Below are positions 22,770-35,036 of a stretch of DNA of 64,000 bases, in pieces; the stretch's first letter is position 1, and each line of letters begins with the position of its first letter. The notes beneath the pieces are model-generated. The model searched no databases and had not been told where the DNA came from. It saw only the letters and a list, made by a program, of their open reading frames with translations. Made by a program: the position numbers and the translations under genes. The DNA is from Bufo bufo (Eukaryota > Chordata > Amphibia > Anura > Bufonidae). Location: NCBI RefSeq assembly GCF_905171765.1, contig NC_053390.1, positions 334,334,294 through 334,398,293 of the forward strand, written 5' to 3'.

Positions 22770-25700
22770 AGTCTTGTGGGATCCAAGCCTGGTTCATTTT
22801 AATAAAAATGAGCTTGTCCACGTTGGCTGTGGACAGGCGGCTGCGCTTGTCTGTGAGGACACCCCTGCCGTGCTAAACACACGTTCAGATAATACACTGG
22901 CTGCAGGGCAGGCCAGCACCTCCAAGGCGTAAAGGGCAAGCTCAGGCCATGTGCCCAATTTGGAGACCCAGAAGTTGAAGGGGGCAGACCCGTCATAAAG
23001 TACGTGTAGGCGTGTGCACACATACTGCTCCACCATGTTGGTGAAATGCTGCCTCCTGCTAAGACGTTCCATATCAGCTGGTGGTGCTGGTTGTTGTGGA
23101 GTTCTGACAAAGCTTTTCCACATGTCGGCCATGCTAACCCTGCCTTCTGAGGTGCTGGCGGTGCCCCAGCTGCATTGGCGACCTCTTCCTCATCCTCTTC
23201 CTTCGCCTTGTGCTTCCACTGTGCCCCCGCTGTCAGGTGGGAATGCCACCAGCAGCAAGTCTACCACTGTGCGCTTGTACTCGCGCATCTTACGATCACG
23301 CTCCAGTGACGGAATTAAGGATGGTACGTTGTCCTTGTAACGGGGATCCAGCAGAGTGGCCACCCAGTAATCAGCACAAGTTAGAAAGTGGACAACTCGG
23401 CGGTCGTTGCGGAGACACTGCAGCATGTAATCGCTCATATGTGCCAGGCTGCCCAGAGGCAACGAAAAGCTGTCCTCTGTGGGAGGTGTATCGTCTGTGT
23501 CCTCTGTATCCCCCCATCCACGCACCAGTGATGACAATGAGCTGGTCTGAGTGCCACCCTGCTGTGAACATGGTTCCTCCTCCTCCTTCTCCTCATCCTC
23601 CACCTCCTCATCCTCCAAAACTGTGCCCTGGCTGACAATTGTGTACCTTGGGTTTGTGGGTGCAGGAACCCACCCTCGGAGCCACTTGGGAATGACTGGC
23701 TGGAAACCCTACGAAATGATCCCTCTTCCTCCTCCTCCTGTGCCACATCCTCTTCCATCATTGCCAGGATGTTTTTTTCAAGGAGGCATAGAAGTGGGAT
23801 AGTAATGATAAGAACGGCGTTATTGGCACTGGCCATGTTGGTGGAGTACTCGAAACAGCGCAACAAGGAACACATGTCTCGCATGGAGGCCCAGTCATTG
23901 GTGGTGAAGTGGTGCTGTTCCGCCGAGCGACTCACCCGTGCGTGCTGCAGCTGAAACTCCACTATCGCCTACTGTTGCTCGCACAGTCTGGCCAGCATGT
24001 GCAAGGTGGAGTTCGACCTGTGGGCACGTCGCATATGAGGTGGTGAGCGGAAAGGCCGAAATAACGCTGCAGCAGGGTGAGAACGCCAAAAGCGCGCACA
24101 GACGGCCCGCACTTTATGCAGCAGCTCTGACATGTCGGGGTAATTTTTAAGGAATCTCTGCACTACCAAATTCAGCACATGCGCCAGGCAAGGGATGTGC
24201 GTCAAACCGGCTAGTCCCAGAGCTGCTACGAGATTTCGCCCAGTATCGCACACCACCAGGCCGGGCTTGAGGCGGACTGGCACAAACCACTCATAGGTCT
24301 GTTGTTCAAGGCCCGTCCACAGCTCCTGCGCGGTGTGGGGTTTGTCCCCCAAACTGATAAGTTTTAAAACTGCCTGCTGTCGTTTACCCCTGGCTGTGCT
24401 GAAGTTGGAGGTGAAGGTGTTACGCTGACCGGATGAGGAGCTGGTAGAGGATGAGGAAGCAGAGTAGGAGGAGGAAGCAACAGTAGGCAAACTGAAGCGC
24501 CCTGCAATCCTCGGTGGTGGAAGGACATGCGCCAAACTGCTATCCGCCTCAGGCCCAGCCGCCACTGCATTTACCCAGAATGCTGTTATAGAGATATAAC
24601 AGCCCTGACCGTGCTTACTGGTCCACGTATCCGTAGTCAGGTGCACCTTGCCACAGATGGCGTTGCGCAGTGCACACCTAAATTTTGTCCCCTACTTGGT
24701 TGTGAAGGAAGGGATGGCTCGCCTTGAAAAGTAGTTCCGGCTGGGCACTACGTACTGTGGAACAGCCACCGCCATAAGGCCTTTAAAACTATCCGTCTCC
24801 ACCAGACGGAATGACAGGATTTCAAGGGCAAGTAATTTAGAAATGCTGGCATTCAGGGCTAGGGATCGCGGGTGGGTAGGGGGGTACTTCCTTTTCCTCT
24901 CCAGCGTTTAAGATATATGGAGAGCTGAACGCTTCCGTGGGACATTGTGGAGATGCTTGGTTACCCAGGTGTTGGTGTTGCTGGCAGATCCTCTGTTTGT
25001 GGGGTGCCAGGTGGCACTGTCACTCCAGAGGTGGATGAAGAGGCCGCGACTGCAGCAGAAGAGGAAGCAGGAGGAGCCAGAGACCTTTCTTGGTTTTTGA
25101 GGTGTCTACTCCACTGCAGCTTGTGCTTTGCACTTAAATGCCTGGTTATGCAGGTTGTGCTCAGGTTGAGAACATTTATGCCTCGCTTCAGGCTCTGATT
25201 GCAGAGCGTGCAAACCACTCGTGTCTTGTCGTCAGCACATTGTCTGAAGAACTGCCATGTCAGGGAACTCCTTGGAGCTGGCTTTGGTGTGCTCGGTCCC
25301 TTGCTGCGGTGGGCAGTAGGAGGCGTACTGTCTACAGGATGGCCGCTCCGCTTTTGCACCCTGTTCCCTCTTCTGCTGTGCTGGTGGCTCTGTGCGACCA
25401 CCGCCTCTTCCTCCGAACTACATCGGTCACTCGCATGACCTTGATTCCATGTGGGGTCGAGGACCTCATCGTCCTCCACATCATCTTCCACCCAGTCTTC
25501 ACCCCTGACTTCCTTGTCCATCTGCATGCTTTCGAAAGCCCCAGCAGTTGGCACCTGTGTTTCGTCATCATCCGAGACGTGCTGCGATGGTCCTCCCATG
25601 TACTCATGTTGTAAAATAAGTGGTTGGGCATCGGTGCACTCAATCTCTTCCACTTCTGGGGCAGGGCTAGGTGGATGGCCCTGGGAAACCCTGCTAACAG

Positions 25701-26005
25701 AGTCATCAAAAAGCAGAAGAGACTGCTGCATGACTTGAAGCTCAGACTGCTTGGCTGATTTGCAAGGGGTGAGGTGAAAGACTGATGGACATCAACTGCA
25801 GGTGCCAACTGTGGTCTTTCAGCAGGAGACTGGGTGGAAGACAATGTGAAGGAACTGGATCCACTGTCAGCAACCGAATCAACTATCGCCTGTACTTGTT
25901 CAGCCCTCACCATTCGTAGAGCAGCATTAGGCCTCTCACTGCAACAGGTGCTCCACCAACTGCACCACGACCTGGGCCACGTCCCTTATTTAAAGCTCTC
26001 TTCAT
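22770..26005 (-). pseudogene. hAT 2 transposase, frameshifted but full span
   Basis: From ATG at 26005 (MKRALNKGRGPGRGAVG, RG-rich like hAT 1): an acidic Ser/Thr-rich region to about 25400; the BED finger near 25250-25120 (VVCTLCNQSL and TRHLSAKH); LTTDTWTSKHGQG at about 24640; VVCDTGRNLVAALG near 24250; CLAHVLNLVVQRF near 24180; Glu-rich linkers near 23720 and 23580; LLDPRYKDNVP near 23340; and the dimerisation region near 22900 with CPAASVLSERVFSTAG. An upstream stretch matching KLLALEILSFRLVET-like sequence is also visible near 24830-24790. Fragments lie in different frames; the gap at 24690-24670 and the Glu-rich linkers look like break sites. About 80% or more similar by eye to hAT 1. 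Confidence 0.85.
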
Positions 26006-26139
26006 ATTTTTTGAATTTAGGATCTTGCCCTAAATGGGTGTTTAATAGTAAAAAAGAACGACAGTATGTAAAGGGTGTATCTCACACAGCCTGAACCAAA
26101 CTAGGCCTCAATTAAAGATTTCTTTGCACAAAATGGCTG

Positions 26140-27610
26140 TATTTCAAATGGGTGTATTTCAAATGGCTAATTCAAACCCCTGTATGTAGAGGTAGTATCT
26201 CAGAGGGCCTGAACCTCTGTAGGCCTGAAGTAAATATATCTTTGCACAAAAAGGCTGGATTTCAAATGGCTGTATCTCAAATGCCTAATTCAAACCCCTG
26301 TATGTAGGGGGGTATCTCACACGGTCTGAACCTGTGTAGGCCTGAAGTAAATATATCTTTGCACAAAAAGGCAATATTTAAATGGCTGTATTTCAAATGC
26401 CTGATTCAAACCCCTGTATGTAGGGGGGTATCTCACATGGTCTGAACCTGTGTAGGCCTGAAGTAAATATATCTTGGCACAAAAAGGCTGTATTTCAAAT
26501 GCCTGATTAAAACCCCTGTATGTAGGGGGGTATCTCACACGGTCTGAACCTGTGTAGGCCTGAAGTAAATATATCTTTGCACAAAAAGGCTTTATTTCAA
26601 ATGGCTGTATTTCAAATGCCTAATTCAAACCCCTGTATGTAGGGGGGTATCTCACACGGTCTGAACCTGTGTAGGCCTGAAGAAAATATATCTGTGCACA
26701 AAAAGGCAGTAATCTCAAATGGCTGTATTTCAATGCCTAATTCAACCCCTGCAAGTAGGGGGTTATCTCACACAGTCTGAACCTGTGTAGGCCTGAAGTA
26801 AATATATCTTTGCACAAAAAGGCTGTATTTCAAATGGCTGTATTTCAAATGCCTGATTCAAACCCTGTATGTAGGGGGATATCTAACACGGTCTGAAACT
26901 GTGTAGGCCTGAAGTAAATATATCTTTGCACAAAAAGGCTGTATTTCAAATGCCTGATTCAAACCCCTGTATGTAGGGAGGTATCTCACACGGTCTCAAC
27001 CTGTGTAGGCCTGAAGTAAATATATCTTTGCACAAAAAGGCTGTATTTCAAATGGCTGTATTTCAAAGCCTAATTCAAACCCCTGTATGTAGGGGGGTAT
27101 CTCACACGGTCTGAACCTGTGTAGGCCTGAAGTAAATATATCTTTGCACAAAAGGCTGTATTTCAAATGGCTGTATTTCAAATGCCTAATTCAAACCCCT
27201 GTAAGTAGGGGTTATCTCACACCGTCTGAACCTGTGTAGGCCTGAAGTAAATATATCTTTGCACAAAAATTCAGTATTTCAAATGGCGCTATTTAAAATG
27301 CCTGATTCAAACCCTGTATGTAGAGGGGTATCTAACACGGTCTGAACCTGTGTAGGCCTGAAGTAAATATATCTTTGCACAAAAAGGCTGTATTTCAAAT
27401 GGCTGTATTTCAAATGCCTAATTCAAACCCCTGTATGTAGGGGGGTATCTCACACGGTCTGAACCTGTGTAGACCTGAAGTAAATATATCTTTGCACAAA
27501 AGGCTGTATTTTAAATGGCTGTATTTCAAATGCCTAATTCAAACCCCTGTATGTAGAGGGGGTATCTCACAGGGCCTGAACCTCTGTAGGCCTGAATTCA
27601 TTATTGGTGC
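26140..27610. repeat. Tandem array, mainly 117-bp units
   Basis: About 12-13 units carry GGTCTGAACCTGTGTAGGCC, TGAAGTAAATATATCTTTGC and ATTCAAACCCCTGTATGTAG. Spacing is about 117 bp, or about 102 bp where one copy of an internal ATGGCTGTATTTCAA duplication is missing, so array evolution acts at two levels. It lies just upstream of the transposase start. Confidence 0.88.
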
Positions 27611-27739
27611 ACAAATGGCGGTATTTAAAATCTCTGAAGGTAACCCAAATGTTTTAATGGTGTATCTCACAATGACATCTGCATCAAAGGCTGCCAACTA
27701 AATTTTTGGAGCCCAAACGACTGTTTGTTTAACAACTGA

Positions 27740-28067
27740 ATTTGACAGCAGTATATATGCCTGTAATTTCACACGTGTTGATGCTGCAAGGCCTGAAAAT
27801 AGTGTTTTTTTGTCAAATAAGTGTGTTTTTCAAACCCCAGAAAATGATGGGTTTATTTCTAGCTTAAATTGCACACTGACTAATACAGATGTTGTAGATT
27901 GCCCAAAAAGTCTTATTTTGCTAACAGAATATTAATGCTGTATAAATTAAACTTGAATTTAACACTTGCAGATCTGGCAAATACTGTTTTTTGGAGAAAA
28001 AAAAGTGTGTTTTTCAAACCCCAGAAAATGATGGGTGTATTTCTAGCTTAAATTGCAGACTGACTAA
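27740..28067. repeat. 185-bp tandem repeat, left part
   Basis: Units contain TAATACAGATGTTGTAGATT, CACTTGCAGATCTGGCAAAT and TTTTTCAAACCCCAG. The array continues at 30123-30510 with starts at about 30130, 30313 and 30499 (183-186 bp). The Harbinger-like hairpin split one unit. Confidence 0.8.
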
Positions 28068-28574
28068 GGCCTCATGCACACGACCGTATTTTTTTGCGGT
28101 CCGCAAATCGGGGTTCCGTTTTTCCGTGATCCGTGACCGTTTTTTCATCCGTGGGTCTTCCTTGATTTTTGGAGGATCCACGGACATGAAAAAAAAGTCG
28201 TTTTGGTGTCCGCCTGGCCGTGCGGAGCCAAACGGATCCGTCCTGAATTACAATGCAAGTCAATGGGGACGGATGCGTTTGATGTTGACACAATATGGTG
28301 CAATTTCAAACGGATCCGTCCCCCATTGACTTTCAATGTAAAGTCAGGAGTTAATATACCATAGGATCGGAGTTTTCTCCAATCCGATGGTATATTTTAA
28401 CTTGAAGCGTCCCCATCACCATAGGAACGCCTCTATGTTAGAATATACCGTCGGATTTGAGTTACAACGTGAAACTCAAATCCGACAGTATATTCTAACA
28501 CAGAGGCGTTCCCATGGTGATGGGGACGCTTCAGGTTAGAATATACTAAAAGAACTGAGTACATGACTGCCCCC

Positions 28575-28890
28575 TGCTGCCTGGCAGGTGCTGCCAGGCA
28601 GCAGGGGGCAGCCCCCCCCCCCCTGTAGTTAACACATTGGTGGCCAGTGTGGCCGGCCCCCCCCTCCCTCCCCTGTAGTTAACTCATTGGTGGCCAGTGC
28701 GGCCGCCCCCCCCCTCCCCTGTAGTTAACTCATTGGTGGCCAGTGGGCCCCCCCTCCCCTGTAGTTAACTCATTGGTGGCCAGTGGGCCCCCCTCCCCTG
28801 TAGTTAACTCATGGGTGGCCAGTGTGGCCGGCCCCCCTCCCTCCCCTGTAGTTAACTCGTTGGTGGCCAGTGGGCCTCCTCCCCTCCCTC
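28575..28890. repeat. G/C-rich tandem units in the hairpin arm
   Basis: About five units of TGTAGTTAACTCATTGGTGG-type sequence separated by C-rich runs of varying length; an inverted counterpart array sits at 29410-29640. The C and G runs make length calls here unreliable. Confidence 0.75.
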
Positions 28891-29079
28891 CCCCTCCTAA
28901 ATAAAATCTCCCCCCTATCAATGGTGGCAGCGGAGTGTACCGATCGGAGTCCCAGTTTAATCGCTGGGGCTCCGATCGGTAACCATGGCAACCAGGACGC
29001 TACTGCAGTCCCGGTTGCCATGGTTACTTAGCAATTTGTAGAACCATTATACTTACCTGCGAGCTGCGATGGTCTGCGT

Positions 29080-29230
29080 CCGGCCGGGAGCTCCTCCTAC
29101 TGGTAAGTGACATGACCTGTCACTTACCAGTAGGAGGAGCTCCCGGCCGGACCTGTCACTTACCAGTAGGAGGAGCTCCCGGCCGGACCTGTCACTTACC
29201 AGTAGGAGGAGCTCCCGACCGGACGCAGAC
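29080..29230. repeat. Short tandem repeat at the hairpin centre
   Basis: TGTCACTTACCAGTAGGAGG with GAGCTCCCGGCCGGACC recurs three times on the plus strand, and once inverted at 29090-29110, forming the apex of the large hairpin. Confidence 0.75.
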
Positions 29231-30519
29231 CATCGCATCTCGCAGGTAAGTATAATGGTTCTACAAATTGCTAAGTAACCATGGCAACCGGGACTGCAGT
29301 AGCGTCCTGGTTGCATGGTTACCGATCGGAGCCCCAGCGATTAAACTGGGACTCCGATCGGTACACTCCGCTGCCACCAATGATAGGGGGGAGATTTTAA
29401 TTAGGAGGGGGAGGGAGGGGAGAAGGCCCACTGGCCACTAACGAGTTAACTACAGGGGAGGGAGGGGGGGGCCCACTGGCCACCAACGAGTTAACTACAG
29501 GGAAGGGAGGGGGGCCGGCTGCACTGGCCACCAATGAGTAAACTACAGGGGAGGGGGGCCCACTGGCCACCAATGAGTTAACTACAGGGGAGGGGGGGGG
29601 CGGCCACACTGGCCACCAATGTGTTAACTACAGGGGGGGCTGCCCCCTGCTGCCCGGCAGCACCTTCCAGGCAGCAGGGGGCAGTCATGTACACAGTTCT
29701 GTTAGTATATTCTAACCTGAAGCGTCCCCATCACCATGGGAACGCCTCTGTGTTAGAATATACTGTCGGTTCTGAGTTTTCACAAAGTGAAAACTCAGCT
29801 TTGAAAAAGCTTTATGCAGACGGATCTTCGGATCCGTCTGTATAAAAACTAACCTACGGCCTCGGATCACGGACACGGATGCCAATCTTGTGTGCATCCG
29901 TGTTCTATCACGGACCCATTGACTTGAATGTGTCCGTGAACCGTTGGCCGTGACAGGTCATATTTTTTTCACGGCCAGGAAACACGGATCACGGATGCGG
30001 CTGCAAACGGTGCATTTTCCGATTTTTCCACGGACCCATTGAAAGTCAATGAGTCCGCAAAAAAAAAAACGGAAAACGGCACAACGGCCACGGGTGCACA
30101 CACCGGTCGTGTGCATGAGGCCTAATACAGATGTTGTAAATTGCCCAAAAAGTCTTTTTTTGCTAACAGAATATGAATGCTGTATATATTTAAACTTGAA
30201 TTTAACACTTGCAGATCTGGCAAATACTGTTTTTGGGGAAAAAAAGTGTGTTTTTCAAACCCCAGAAAATGATGGGGTGTATTTCTACCTTAAATTGCAC
30301 ACTGACTAATACAGATGTTGTAGATTGCCCAAAAAGTATTTTGTGGCTAACAGAATATGAATGCTGTATATATTTAACTTGATTTTAACACTTGCAGATC
30401 TGGCAAATACTGTTTTTTGGAGAAAAAAAAGTGTGTTTTTCAAACCCCAGGAAATGATGGGTGTATTTCTAGCTTAAATTGCACACTGACTAATACAGAT
30501 GTTGTAGTTTGCCCCCAAA

Positions 30520-30998
30520 AAATGGTTGATTTGCAATGTCCAAAAGCTCAGATGCAATGCTGGTGCACTGAGCATGCATAAAATGGCCGCCGCCGCCACC
30601 CACCTAACTAACAGAATTCTAAAAGTTAGTATTTTGGTCAATGACTCATGGGCAGAGTAAAACGATAGTGCTTTGCACCCACACAACTATTTGTCTGTAG
30701 ATCGCTGAGTGTGATTCTCTCCTATGCTCTCCCTGAAATCACAAGTACCGCAGCATCCTCTCCCCTACACTTGTAACAGCAGAGTGACGTGCAGCGCTAC
30801 GTGACCCAAGCTTATGGCTGTGATGGGCTCTTGGGGCAAGTAGTATTACGCTTTTTGATTGGCTGCTGTGCAGCCTTTCAAAAAGCGCCCCAAAAAGCGC
30901 CGAACACCAAACACAAACTTTTACGAAAATGTCATTAAACATTTGTGTTTTGTCTAACAATACAGCTGTACTTTACAGTTCGGGTTCGCTCAACCCTA
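30520..30998. other. Right subterminal and terminal region of hAT 2
   Basis: Non-coding. Similar to 12000-12455 of hAT 1 (AGCAGAGTGACGTGC, CTACGTGAC, AAAAGCGCC, TTTTACGAAAATG) and ends CAGTTCGGGTTCGCTCAACCCTA. Confidence 0.7.
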
Positions 30999-31245
30999 GA
31001 AATGAGCAAATCAATTCTAAATGGATCATATTTGTCTCAAAATTCATAAAACTTCAGATTCCATTGAAATCAACATATTTGCAAATCGATTAGGACAAAT
31101 TGCTCAAAACGGTGTCACATAATCCAGTCAATGCCATTACTTATAGGCTTTCCCATAATGCCTTGCTGTTAGTCTCAGCTAATCAGAAGAGATAAAATGT
31201 ATATAATATCCCAACTAGAGAATCCATGTGTGTTATATGCTTATG

Positions 31246-31265
31246 GAGAGAGAGAGAGAGAGAAT
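31246..31265. repeat. (GA)n microsatellite
   Basis: A short GAGAGAGA run of about nine dinucleotides. Confidence 0.85.
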
Positions 31266-31295
31266 AAAAGTCTTATCTTTAGAAAAACATATAGC

Positions 31296-32184
31296 TGTCA
31301 AGGCGGGGAGAGGGGGAAACCCCCACCGTGCGGTGTCAGAGGGGTATAAAGGGGATCAGCCTGGCCAAAAAGAGTAATGAGGGAGCAGGTCACCTCATAC
31401 CCCGTCCCTAATCCTCTCCCTGACTCCTCACTGTATGAGCGGACCCCGATGGTAGGACGACTCATACTCTGGATTCCTAGAAACCCTAAGTCGTCCTGGT
31501 AATCCCTCACTTAGGAGCAGGGGAGAGCCGACCTGTTCATCCCAGTAATGGAGGAACAGGAGTCTCTATCTGAGGCCAGGCTGCAAGGAGAGGGGAACAC
31601 ATACAGCTATAGAGATGGCAGGTAAGCGAGACATTAAACACACTTACCTGCCACAGACACACTGACTGGAACCCGTGCACAAGTGCTGGTGTCCACACCA
31701 ACATTAAAAGGACACAGCACAAACCACACAGGAACCCAGGACACCCATAGCTTTCAATAAATGTGAGACACCTAAGAACATCTATGACCACAAGGGTGGC
31801 CCTCACTGGACAGATGGAACAAGCCCGGAACCGTGAACCACCAGCATACACCAATGCTGGAGGAACCCCGAGCTTCAGGCATCCAGCAGAGGCTAAATAG
31901 CCCAACAGCCACACCCACACCCACTTAACCCTGTGTTAACAAAACACTAGGAAGGGAGTTATCCCTTCCAACACCAGACAGGGAAGGAAGCCACTTATAG
32001 GGGAAGTGCACACACTAGCATACCAATCCACATGTTACCACTGGCAACAGCATGCGTGGCAACTATGTCCCGGCAATCACCCAGAAGGCCGAGACACTGT
32101 CACGCATGCTCTCACAGCAACACGTTGCCGCAGGCAACCACAAGTGTAGCAACAGTGTCACAGCGCACACCATAGGCCGTGACA
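31296..32184. mobile_element. Solo LTR, 889 bp
   Basis: Starts TGTCA and ends TGACA, with the exact 5-bp duplication ATAGC on both sides (31291-31295 and 32185-32189). No polymerase or gag frame is inside, which fits a solo LTR left by recombination. On the plus strand a TATAAA lies at 31345-31350 and AATAAA at about 31757-31762, a possible promoter and polyadenylation signal, so plus orientation is favoured but unproven. The family is not identified. Confidence 0.75.
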
Positions 32185-32189
32185 ATAGC

Positions 32190-35036
32190 TCGTTTAGGAT
32201 CAAACAGGGAAGATAATACTTAGTTAGCTAGTTAGATTTAATTAATGATAGATAAGTCTTAGCTATGGACAGGGCAGGGACAGTGTAGTATATTTTGTAT
32301 CATTGGGCTACATTCATCTGAATTGGACCCAAAACAAATTTCAAGAAATGTTATCATCTGTATTATCTAACCATTGACTACCAGAATTCAGAAATGTAAA
32401 AATAGAATTTGTGGGCAATGTTGGAAACTTCTTCCTAAAAAAAGACTTTGAAAGTATGAACATGTTTTTCTCTATTTAAAATCAAAAGTTACTAGTGTTA
32501 TACATTCTTTCATTAAGACATAATGTCTGAATTTAATTTATACAGATCATAGATTTTTAACATTATGTTCATCTTGATGTTGTAGAGCTTCAGATGAATG
32601 TAATTGCATCTGAACTTTATTTGACCATTATATTTATATTTGTTTCTTCCATGTCCTTACCTGTTTTCTGATATACCTCAAAAATATATATTAGACATTT
32701 GGAAACTATCTGTAAAAATATGTTCCCTAAAATAAGCAGTAGGGTTATATGTGTATTATCTGTTTGTTCTCAGTCTGCTGTCTGAGACCATTTGGAAGAT
32801 AATCTTTTTTGATCTGTTCAATGATGCCGTGCTACATGGTGGTTGCTGAATGGTTTGACTGAAATTCAAGGGGACTTAGCCTAGTACCATGGGTACTGTT
32901 TGGCTGCTCGGTTGCACCTTTTGATTGTGTTGTTGTGGTGGCTACCATGTAGTGCTGCACATTATAGTGTATGGGCCACCTGGAAGTGGTAGTCATGGCA
33001 AGTAGGCAAGTGTGCTTATATAGTTCGATTAAAATGTATTTTAAGAACCTTAAATTAAAAAAACTACGAGGAACATTTATTAAAGCTTTTATGCAGTTTT
33101 GTGGCATACAAAGTTGCAGCCATTCAAAACTCCATGCCAGGTAACCCCCAGGATACTTTCACTGAAATAGATGTAATATCATTACACTGGTGCAATATGA
33201 AAAAAAACTAACAAAAAAACAGGCACTATAAATTTTGCGTAAGTTACAGTAGCCACAGCAAATCCAATCTTTAAACTAACTTCAAATAGACATACAATGA
33301 TAAATTTTTCCCAATGTTTATACATTTTGCTTAGAAGAAAATTAATCAGTGTATATAATATGGATTTATGGATTGTGTCTTTTTGAATTTTATATTTCCT
33401 ATGGTAGGAACATCACGTTTGAGGACTGCAGTTATTCTGTACAGTGATAACTGGTAGGCCAGTGATGGGGTGAACAAATCAGTAAACATACAAATATTGT
33501 AAAAAGAAATAAGTTAGATAAATTCATAATTTAGGGGTTACTCTATTTGGCAATAAAATATGTTTCCTAAGAACACTTTAGACTCATGCACCTAAAGCAT
33601 TCTTGGTACCCATATTTTACTTGCTGAACTACAGGAAAGGGGCAATCACATAAAGAGTTGTACTGTTACTGTAGGAGCCAATCTCTCTCCTCATTCTAGT
33701 GATGGTGGGTTCTCAGCACTCAGACCCCCACCAATCAATATCTTTGATATGCTGCTATGACATTACAAAGCTTTTTAAAAGCTCTATGACTCTTTAAAGC
33801 AGATCCTCTGATCAAAATAAAAGCTTTGCATTAAATGCTTAATGCATGATATGGAATAAGCATCTAACACTGGACTCATGTGCTCCTGAGTGATGAATCC
33901 GATTTCACTATCTGATATCTGATTGATGAATCTGAGTTTGGCAGGCAATTGGAGAATGTTATCAACCAGAATGCATAGTGACTACTGTAGAAATTCTTGG
34001 CAGAGGCATAATAGTTTGGGGTTTGCACGTCAGGGTCTGGGCTTGTCCCCTTATTTCGAAAAGGGGGTTAATTTTAAAGGGAAAATGCAGCAAAATCTTG
34101 CAGGCAACATGTTATAGAAGGAGCTGAACAAATTGATATATAGTTTTATGGTAAAAGATTCAGTAAGTAAATTGAATCACGTTAGGAGCCTCCATCACAA
34201 AATCCATAGAACATGCCAGAAAAAATAGTACAGCTATTTTTTCCGGTAAAATAATGGACATCATTGACTATAATAGGGTCTTTTGGGTTCCATTGGTGTC
34301 CATATGATGGAACAGAAATGCAGAATGCTCAACCCTTACTTGATTTGTAAGCATAGTGCAAATTTTTATTCAATAAACATGCTCAATTTTATGGATTACA
34401 TTCATTTTACACTAACTATGTTTTAATGCACTGTGATTTTCACCAATTTGACTCCATTAGCAGCATATTAAGGTGTATTTTGCATTAAGAAGACGTACTG
34501 CACACGTTCCAAAGAACTGACACAATTGGGAAAGCTTTTAGCTTGTTTGATTATTTTTTTTAACACTGCTTAAGTGAACGAATGTCATCTTTTTAAGTAC
34601 ATTTATTACATTTGGTCTTGATTTTAATGAAGGATTTCCTTTGAAAGCAGTACACTCTTTGGTAATAATTCAGGTGCTTTTAATGTGATTAGGCTCTTGA
34701 GAGAAAAACATTTGAATTGTTAGAAACATTTCATCTAATATAATAAAAAGAAATACATAAACATCTTTCATTTTCAGTTCGTTTTAATAGAACTGTTTTT
34801 GTTCTGCAAAGTTGTATTACCTATATATGAAATGAATGTTTAGCTTTATTACCTCATTTAAAAACACTATTTAATTTGTGTGTTTTTATCTTAATATGTT
34901 ATCCGTAATTTAATTTTCATAAGTCACTAATTTCATTTACCGTATGCAAAGTATGATACAGCACTTGCTATACTGTTTCCGCAAAACTAAGGACACTTAC
35001 TAAAGCAGCATGAGAAATCTACTGCATTGGAAATAC
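32190..35036. other. Gene-poor AT-rich DNA
   Basis: No credible gene. It holds a faint Tc1/mariner trace near 33862-34135 and fragments that look like dispersed repeats (GGTGGGTTCTCAGCACTCAG near 33705; a TCCGGTAAAATAATGGACAT block near 34240). Confidence 0.45.
33862..34135 (+). pseudogene. Possible Tc1/mariner-type transposase relic
   Basis: One plus frame reads HWTHVLLSDESDFTI followed by a stop, resembling the second-Asp region (VLxSDES.F) of Tc1/mariner transposases. After further stops, FGVCTSGSGLVPL resembles the V.VWG....GxGPL stretch. It has too many stops to be coding and is too short for family assignment. Confidence 0.4.

Larger units (their letters stand above)
28068..30122. mobile_element. 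PIF/Harbinger-like non-autonomous element folding into a 2-kb hairpin
   Basis: Both ends carry the same 19-bp inverted repeat GGCCTCATGCACACGACCG, flanked by TAA at 28065-28067 and 30123-30125, the 3-bp TWA duplication of PIF/Harbinger. The whole interior is an extended inverted repeat centred near 29105: for example the block with CCATGGTGATGGGGACGCTT (28513 on) pairs with 29715-29745, GTAGTTAACTCATTGGTGGCC repeats pair with complementary copies at 29430-29640, and ACCGATCGGAGTCCCAG pairs with 29340. No protein frame is supported. It separates two halves of the 185-bp array. Confidence 0.85.
14164..30998 (-). mobile_element. hAT element 2, same family as hAT 1, with nested insertions
   Basis: The left end TAGAGTTGAGCGGACACC and the right end (complement of TAGGGTTGAGCGAAC) match the hAT 1 termini. 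The flanking octamers TAAATGAG (14156-14163) and GAAATGAG (30999-31006) differ at one base, consistent with an ageing 8-bp target duplication. The 16.8-kb span holds a Gypsy element (16288-20943) and a Harbinger-like hairpin (28068-30122); without them and their target duplications it is about 10.1 kb. The order is: left end, partial copy of the transposase 3' end, 92-bp array, second and full transposase, 117-bp array, 185-bp array, right end. Confidence 0.8.

Noticed and set aside
15045..27610. CRISPR-like regular arrays
   Set aside because: Units are contiguous minisatellites without unique spacers, in a eukaryotic transposon context.
28730..29609. Frames encoding repeats such as ATNELTTGEGG and SGRELLLLVSDR
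   Set aside because: They come from GC-rich arrays in the arms and apex of the Harbinger-like hairpin and occur on both strands.
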